Assembly: GCA_964463245.1 (NCBI GenBank)
Contig: CAYXBU010000060.1
Location: 1 to 10,114, forward strand
DNA: 10,114 nucleotides
Source of the DNA: CAMEON01 sp964463245
Lineage (GTDB): Bacteria; Bacillota; Clostridia; Oscillospirales; CAG-272
Reading direction: 5' to 3'
The notes below the pieces were generated by a model. The model ran no database searches, was not told the origin of the DNA, and saw only the letters and a list, made by a program, of their open reading frames with translations. Below, piece after piece: positions 6,604 through 10,114 of this stretch. The translations under genes and the position numbers were made by a program. Position 1 is the stretch's first letter; every line of letters starts with the position of its first letter.

Positions 6604-6800
6604 TGTTAGGATGCGCTGGGGAAACTTCCTGAAGGATGTTTCCAGACCCCTTCATGGACTTTCAAAACAAATCATCTATCGAGGAGCGGTCAGCCGGTGA
6701 CCCTTCTCGTTGTTGTCCCTACCCCACAGCGTATTCAAAAAGCAGTTTTTGAAGGTTCCGGGGATACCCGGAGGGCTTTCAGCGGCAGTCCTCCGGCGGG
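6604..6800 (-). repeat. Hairpin-rich spacer upstream of the dehydratase gene
   Basis: This 222-base gap has no credible gene. It carries GGATGCGCTGGGG followed by an imperfect stem (GGAAAC 6619-6624 / GTTTCC 6638-6643), a stem TTCAAAAA (6734-6741) / TTTTTGAA (6746-6753) with a GCAG loop, and a stem CCGGAGG (6768-6774) / CCTCCGG (6790-6796). The first part matches the GGATGCGCCGGGG plus hairpin sequence at 3906-3940, which is also placed just before a gene start. None of the stems is followed by a U run in the minus-strand transcript, so I do not call a terminator. Confidence 0.5.
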
Positions 6801-6809
6801 ATACACTCA

Positions 6810-7358
6810 TTACGACAGCTGCTCCCACAGCTCCTTATGGGGCGCGGGGATGATAGCGGAGTTGCAGAAGAGACCCTGCTCCTTCGCGTAGGCCGAGCCT
6901 GCCTCGACCGAGGCGGTCACGTCGCCGACATCACCGGTGATGATGACCAGACCCTTACCGCCCATACCGCGGGAGAGGCGAAGCTCGTAGATGGCGACCT
7001 TGGCGGTCTTGACAGCGATATCAGCGGCGCGGATGAGGGATGCGGCCGAGAAGGTCTCGATGATGCCCACACTGCCGGTCTTGGCTCCCTCCTGGGTGCC
7101 GAACATACCGGTGATGACCTGCGGGTCGATGCGACCGATGACGCAGGAGTCGATCATACGGCTGTCGAACCGCTCCTTGACATGATCCACGGCGGCCTCG
7201 ACATCGGCGATCCCGCCGGTGAGGATGATCTCATACTTGCCGGGGCAGGAGGGGTGCGCCGAGACCAGCTTTACCCCCGCGCTCTTGAGCGCGGCGTCGG
7301 TCGCCTCGATGCCCTTGGCAATGCTCTTCAATTCCATGATTCCAATAGCCTGATACAT
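6810..7358 (-). CDS. pduT: Tandem-domain shell protein with Fe-S site, PduT type
   Basis: A 182-residue protein made of two BMC domains (about residues 2-88 and 94-180), forming a trimer that mimics a hexamer. It follows PduT over its whole length: an AIGIMELKSIAKGIEATDA start, the GSVGIIETFSAAS start of the second domain, and a C-terminal IIPAPHKELWEQLS. Cys38 in SCPGKY is at the place of the PduT cysteine that, three times over, holds a [4Fe-4S] cluster in the central pore. In the Pdu system PduT interacts with PduS, encoded directly upstream here, so the two should pass electrons across the shell. The ribosome site is GAGGT 7 bases before the ATG; the gap after PduS is about 40 bases. Confidence 0.95.
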   Translation of the reverse strand: MYQAIGIMELKSIAKGIEATDAALKSAGVKLVSAHPSCPGKYEIILTGGIADVEAAVDHVKERFDSRMIDSCVIGRIDPQVITGMFGTQEGAKTGSVGIIETFSAASLIRAADIAVKTAKVAIYELRLSRGMGGKGLVIITGDVGDVTASVEAGSAYAKEQGLFCNSAIIPAPHKELWEQLS

Positions 7359-7397
7359 ATATCTGACCTCTATTCTTTCGTGTTCGGTGCTCCGGGC

Positions 7398-8726
7398 TTA
7401 CGCCTCGATGATGATCCGGGCAGGATCGACATGGGTCACGCGCCCGCTGATGGAAGCGTACTGCGGCACGGACAGGCCGTTGCCCGCATTGGCGATCATC
7501 TGCCCCTCGGTGACGGTCTCGCCGACCTCAACGCAGGGGATGGAGGGCGCGCCGATGTGCTGGGACATACGGATCTCGACCCGATCGGCGCTGAGCTTCT
7601 CGGGGATGTAGGTCGGGTGCTTGTCGAAGCGGGAGACACCCAGCATCTCCTTCCACTTTCCGGAGGTGAGCATACGGTTCTCGCGGTCGGGGTTGGTGAT
7701 GAACTCCTCGTCCGATCCCGCGACGTACTTCATGCGCTTGGAAGCCAATATCTTCTTGTACTCCTTGATGACCATCATCGGCGAGATGCCCTGACAGCAG
7801 GCGAAGGTACCGCAGATGTCGCAGGAACAGCACAAGCTAGCGTTGCGGATCAGCTCGGGGGTCTCCTGCGCGGCGCTGAGGGTAGCGCGCACCATCTTAT
7901 GCGGCTCCAGCGGGTAGCCCAGTAGGTGACGCGGGCACATCTCGGTACAGCGGGTGCACTGGCAGCAGACCGACGCGGCCAGGCGCAGATTCTCCTCCAC
8001 CGTGCGCTGCTTGTTGACGACAGCGGGGATGCTGTCCGGCACGATGAGCAGGGACTTGGTGGTCTTGACCACGACATCCGAGGCGGGGTTCTTGATGATA
8101 CCCATGGAGGGACCGCCGTCGAACATGACATGATGCTCCGGAACCGTGACCTTCACGGCCTTGAGCACATCGCTGATGCGCATACCCACCGGTACGCGGA
8201 CGACATAGGCCTCGGGGATATCCCCACCCACCGTCAGCCACTTCTCGATGACGGGCTTGGAATCCCGAATGGCGGCGCGGGTGTTGTAGACCGTCTCGGC
8301 ATTGTAGACGATGACGCCCTGCGAGATGGGCAGGTTGCCCGGCTTGATGAGCCGCCCGGTGGTCTGATAGATCAGGTTGATCTCATCTCCCATGGGGTAG
8401 ATGTTGGGCACGGTCTTGATGCGCACTCCCTCGGCCAGCACCTGACCGTCCTCCAGCCCCAGTGTCTTGGCACGGTAGGCCTTGATGGCCAGGATGGCAT
8501 TGGGGATATGGCCGAACTCCATGATGGCCTGGGCGCCGGCGACGATGTCCGCCAGCTTCTCCTTGACCAACGTGTAGTCGGTATACATGAGCGGTTCGCA
8601 CTCGATGGCGTTGATGACCAGGAGCGATGCGCCGTCGGTCAGCTTGCCGTAGGAGGGAAAACCTGCACCGCCCGCTCCGACGATGCCGTTCTTTTGCATG
8701 ATCGATTTTAACTGTAATCCAGACAT
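7398..8726 (-). CDS. pduS: PduS-type flavin/iron-sulfur oxidoreductase (RnfC-like)
   Basis: A 442-residue protein of the PduS/RnfC family. The N-terminal GIVGAGGAGFPSYGKL (residues 14-29) is the glycine-rich loop for NADH and flavin of the Nqo1/RnfC fold. Two cysteine clusters follow: Cys254-x2-Cys257-x2-Cys260-x3-Cys264-Pro and Cys299-x2-Cys302-x2-Cys305 with Cys310/Cys311, expected to bind two [4Fe-4S] clusters. A C-terminal barrel-sandwich part (about 392-440) completes the family layout. In Salmonella PduS is a cobalamin reductase; here the dehydratase uses no cobalamin, so the role must differ: NADH reoxidation, or electron supply to the radical SAM activase, with PduT as outlet. I prefer the ATG at 8726, which has GGAG about 11 bases upstream, over the GTG at 8750, which has no ribosome site. 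Confidence 0.93.
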   Translation of the reverse strand: MSGLQLKSIMQKNGIVGAGGAGFPSYGKLTDGASLLVINAIECEPLMYTDYTLVKEKLADIVAGAQAIMEFGHIPNAILAIKAYRAKTLGLEDGQVLAEGVRIKTVPNIYPMGDEINLIYQTTGRLIKPGNLPISQGVIVYNAETVYNTRAAIRDSKPVIEKWLTVGGDIPEAYVVRVPVGMRISDVLKAVKVTVPEHHVMFDGGPSMGIIKNPASDVVVKTTKSLLIVPDSIPAVVNKQRTVEENLRLAASVCCQCTRCTEMCPRHLLGYPLEPHKMVRATLSAAQETPELIRNASLCCSCDICGTFACCQGISPMMVIKEYKKILASKRMKYVAGSDEEFITNPDRENRMLTSGKWKEMLGVSRFDKHPTYIPEKLSADRVEIRMSQHIGAPSIPCVEVGETVTEGQMIANAGNGLSVPQYASISGRVTHVDPARIIIEA

Positions 8727-8845
8727 ACGATTGTATTCTCCGTTCTCCACAGGCGGCGCGGCCGCCCCGGAGGGTATTTCCTTTCAAGACGGCGAGATGT
8801 CCCGACCGTCAGTTTTCAGAGCTTCCCGGGTCTTTTCAAGACTTA
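8727..8845 (-). other. Spacer between pduN and pduS with short inverted repeat
   Basis: There is no gene here. AAGACTT (8838-8844) / AAGTCTT (8848-8854) is a perfect 7-base inverted repeat with a 3-base loop that overlaps the pduN stop codon; no U run follows in the minus-strand transcript. A GGCGGCGCGGCCGCC-type GC block lies near 8754-8767. No terminator or promoter can be supported. Confidence 0.4.
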
Positions 8846-9103
8846 TCAAGTCTTATCAATGATCCCCACGACCAGTGCATCCACCGGGGCATCGGTATCC
8901 CCTGCGGCAATGCGGGCACTGCTTCCTGTGGCGACCAGCACCTCCTCGCCGATACCGGCGCTGATGCTGCGATCCACCGCGATGACGTAGCGATCGGTCA
9001 GTCTGTCCTGCTCGATGAGCTGTATCTCCAGGAACTTATAGCCCCGGAGGCTGTCAAACTTATTGGTGGAAACGATGTTTCCAACGACTTTACCTTTTAA
9101 CAC
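8846..9103 (-). CDS. pduN: Pentameric shell vertex protein, PduN/EutN/CcmL type
   Basis: An 85-residue BMC-P protein that should form pentamers capping the vertices of the shell. The GKVVGNIVSTNKFDSLRGYKF start, the AVDRSISAGIGEEVLVATGSSAR middle (about residues 42-64) and the DALVVGIID end are the standard family blocks, and the length is typical. The start is a GTG with GAGGAG 7 bases upstream. It follows the pduL stop codon by 18 bases. Only one pentamer gene is seen in the window. Confidence 0.95.
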   Translation of the reverse strand: MLKGKVVGNIVSTNKFDSLRGYKFLEIQLIEQDRLTDRYVIAVDRSISAGIGEEVLVATGSSARIAAGDTDAPVDALVVGIIDKT

Positions 9104-9121
9104 AGGGCATCTCCTCGTTTC

Positions 9122-9781
9122 TTAGTTGCGGACGATGGTCACGGTCGCGCCGTTGCCCAGCCCGACGGCATTGGCATCGTCGGTGTCCACGTGCATCTCC
9201 AGACGGAACTTCTCCGAGGCGCGGATCTGGACATCGAACCAACGGGTACGGCGGGTACCGCTCACGGCATCAACATCCACATAGTCCCCGTCCTTGACCC
9301 CAAAGTGGGCGGCATCGGTCGGGCTCATATGGATATGGCGGTTGGCGATGATACATCCCTCTTTCAGGGTGACGATCCCCTTCGGCCCTACGATGGTGAT
9401 GGGTGCCGAGCCGGCGATGGAGCCGGACTCCCGCACGGGGGGCTTGACCTTGAGCACAAAGGAGTCGGTCTTGGAGATCTCGACCTGGCTCTCCTTGCGG
9501 ACGGGGCCCAGAATGCGCACGTTCTCGATACAGCGCATGGAGGGACCGATCAGGGTACAGGTCTCCTTGCAGGCAAACTGCCCGGGCTGGGACAGATCCT
9601 TGATGGGGGTCAGCTCATAGCCGGCGCCGAATAGAGTATCCAGGTCGGCGCGGGACAGGTGGATATGACGATTGGAGACTCCCAGAGGGATCTCGTTCGA
9701 TGCGGCGGACTCGCCGCTCGTCTCCATCTCGGACACGATCTTCTTCACGATCGCTTCAATAGACTGTGCATTCAGTTCCAT
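9122..9781 (-). CDS. pduL: PduL-type phosphate propanoyltransferase with encapsulation peptide
   Basis: A 219-residue PduL enzyme that exchanges acyl-CoA and phosphate to give acyl-phosphate (propionyl-phosphate here) and recycles CoA inside the compartment. It has the two SNRHIHLS / ANRHIHMS repeats with metal ligands His39, His41, His149 and His151, and a further His197 in LEMHVD, as expected for the two-zinc active site. Residues 2-20 (ELNAQSIEAIVKKIVSEME) form an amphipathic helix followed by a polar linker (21-30): a typical encapsulation peptide for loading into the lumen. The ATG at 9781 has AGAGAGGAAG 7 bases upstream; the frame stays open upstream to 10072 but that part covers the spacer and the next gene. 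Acyl-CoA would come from a PduP-type aldehyde dehydrogenase, not seen here. Confidence 0.95.
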   Translation of the reverse strand: MELNAQSIEAIVKKIVSEMETSGESAASNEIPLGVSNRHIHLSRADLDTLFGAGYELTPIKDLSQPGQFACKETCTLIGPSMRCIENVRILGPVRKESQVEISKTDSFVLKVKPPVRESGSIAGSAPITIVGPKGIVTLKEGCIIANRHIHMSPTDAAHFGVKDGDYVDVDAVSGTRRTRWFDVQIRASEKFRLEMHVDTDDANAVGLGNGATVTIVRN

Positions 9782-9832
9782 AGCGTATCTTCCTCTCTGT
9801 ATAATGACTCGGATGTGTAGACCGAAACCGTC

Positions 9833-9910
9833 CTGCCGCGGCAGAACGCCTTGGGTACGCACATCCGCACAGCCCCGCAGGGGGCGGCTCCCACAAAGGA
9901 GGGAGCCGCC
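9833..9910 (-). promoter_or_regulatory. Strong hairpin between the hexamer shell gene and pduL
   Basis: A 10-base-pair perfect stem GGCGGCTCCC (9883-9892) / GGGAGCCGCC (9901-9910) with an 8-base loop lies about 30 bases after the stop codon of the hexamer shell gene. A 12-base perfect palindrome CTGCCGCGGCAG (9833-9844) follows. Without a U run this is not a standard terminator; it may protect or process the upstream mRNA so that the abundant shell protein is made in excess. Confidence 0.5.
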
Positions 9911-9941
9911 GCGCGGGCTTGGAGCCGAGCCTCTGTCAGGA

Positions 9942-10114
9942 TCAGTTGATCTTGGGCAGGAGCTTCTCCACATCGGTGTGGGGTCTGGGGATGACATGGG
10001 TCGCAATGACCTCACCCAGGCGGGAAGCGGCCGCGCCGCCTGCCTCAACGGCAGACTTGACAGCACCGACATCGCCGCGCACCATGACGCTCACGAGTCC
10101 GGAACCGATCTTCT
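9942..10114 (-). CDS. Hexameric shell protein, PduA/PduJ type (C-terminal part)
   Basis: The C-terminal 56 residues of a single-domain BMC-H protein; the gene runs off the right edge. The visible stretch KIGSGLVSVMVRGDVGAVKSAV, then EAGGAAASRLGEVIATHVIPRPH and a short tail, is the standard second half of PduA/PduJ/EutM tiles, including the HVIPRPH block. It should be the main facet protein of the shell. The pore loop lies in the missing half, so pore chemistry cannot be read. Confidence 0.93.
   Translation of the reverse strand, partial: KIGSGLVSVMVRGDVGAVKSAVEAGGAAASRLGEVIATHVIPRPHTDVEKLLPKIN

Noticed and set aside
6731..6800. Intrinsic terminator between pduT and the dehydratase gene
   Set aside because: Several stems are present but none is followed by a U run in the minus-strand RNA, and the genes clearly belong to one operon.
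6837..7925. Long plus-strand open frame (362 codons) opposite pduT and pduS
   Set aside because: Rich in Gly, Asp, His and Leu, as expected from the antisense of GC-rich coding DNA; both genes on the other strand are firmly identified.
9782..10072. Longer PduL reading frame starting at 10072
   Set aside because: It would overlap the hexamer shell gene on the same strand, and the encapsulation helix with a proper ribosome site starts at 9781.
1..10114. CRISPR array, tRNA, rRNA, insertion sequence or attachment site
   Set aside because: No regularly spaced repeats, tRNA-like cloverleaf, transposase or integrase sequence was seen on either strand.

Overview
The window is most of an operon for a glycyl-radical-enzyme-associated bacterial microcompartment (GRM). 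It lies on the minus strand and meets two small plus-strand genes head-on at the left. GC-rich coding sequence, strong AGGAGG-type ribosome sites, a sigma-A-type promoter with a 17-base spacer and an oxygen-sensitive glycyl radical enzyme all point to an anaerobic Firmicute, most likely a gut clostridium (Oscillospiraceae-like). The taxonomy is inference.

Layout, left to right. 34-978 (+): two paralogous zinc-ribbon membrane proteins with a near-identical leader and start region, each followed by an intrinsic terminator; the second terminator (996-1026) is bidirectional and also closes the minus-strand operon. 1040-10114 (-), in order of transcription from the right: a hexameric shell protein cut by the window edge, PduL phosphotransacylase, a PduN/EutN pentamer, PduS flavin/Fe-S oxidoreductase, PduT-type tandem shell protein with the Fe-S cysteine, the glycyl radical dehydratase, its radical SAM activase, a PduU/EutS-type permuted shell protein, an EutP/PduV GTPase, a ParA-family ATPase and a small Cys/Lys/Pro-rich protein. 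No promoter for this operon is visible, so it probably starts to the right of the window.

How it fits together. The dehydratase has the motifs of the B12-independent 1,2-propanediol/glycerol dehydratases rather than those of choline lyase, so it should make propionaldehyde (or 3-hydroxypropionaldehyde) inside the shell. PduL would convert the acyl-CoA made by an aldehyde dehydrogenase (not in the window) to acyl-phosphate for ATP synthesis. PduS and PduT look like an electron path through the shell, although this pathway needs no cobalamin. The last four genes (PduU-like, PduV-like, ParA-like, small partner) look like a module for placing the compartment in the cell. The ParA plus small protein pair resembles the McdA/McdB pairs that position carboxysomes, and is the most interesting part of the window.

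Two intergenic gaps that flank the dehydratase gene (3885-4055 and 6588-6809) carry related hairpin-rich sequence. In the first gap the stems pair fully only in the RNA made from the minus strand, which suggests control of the ratio of enzyme to activase.
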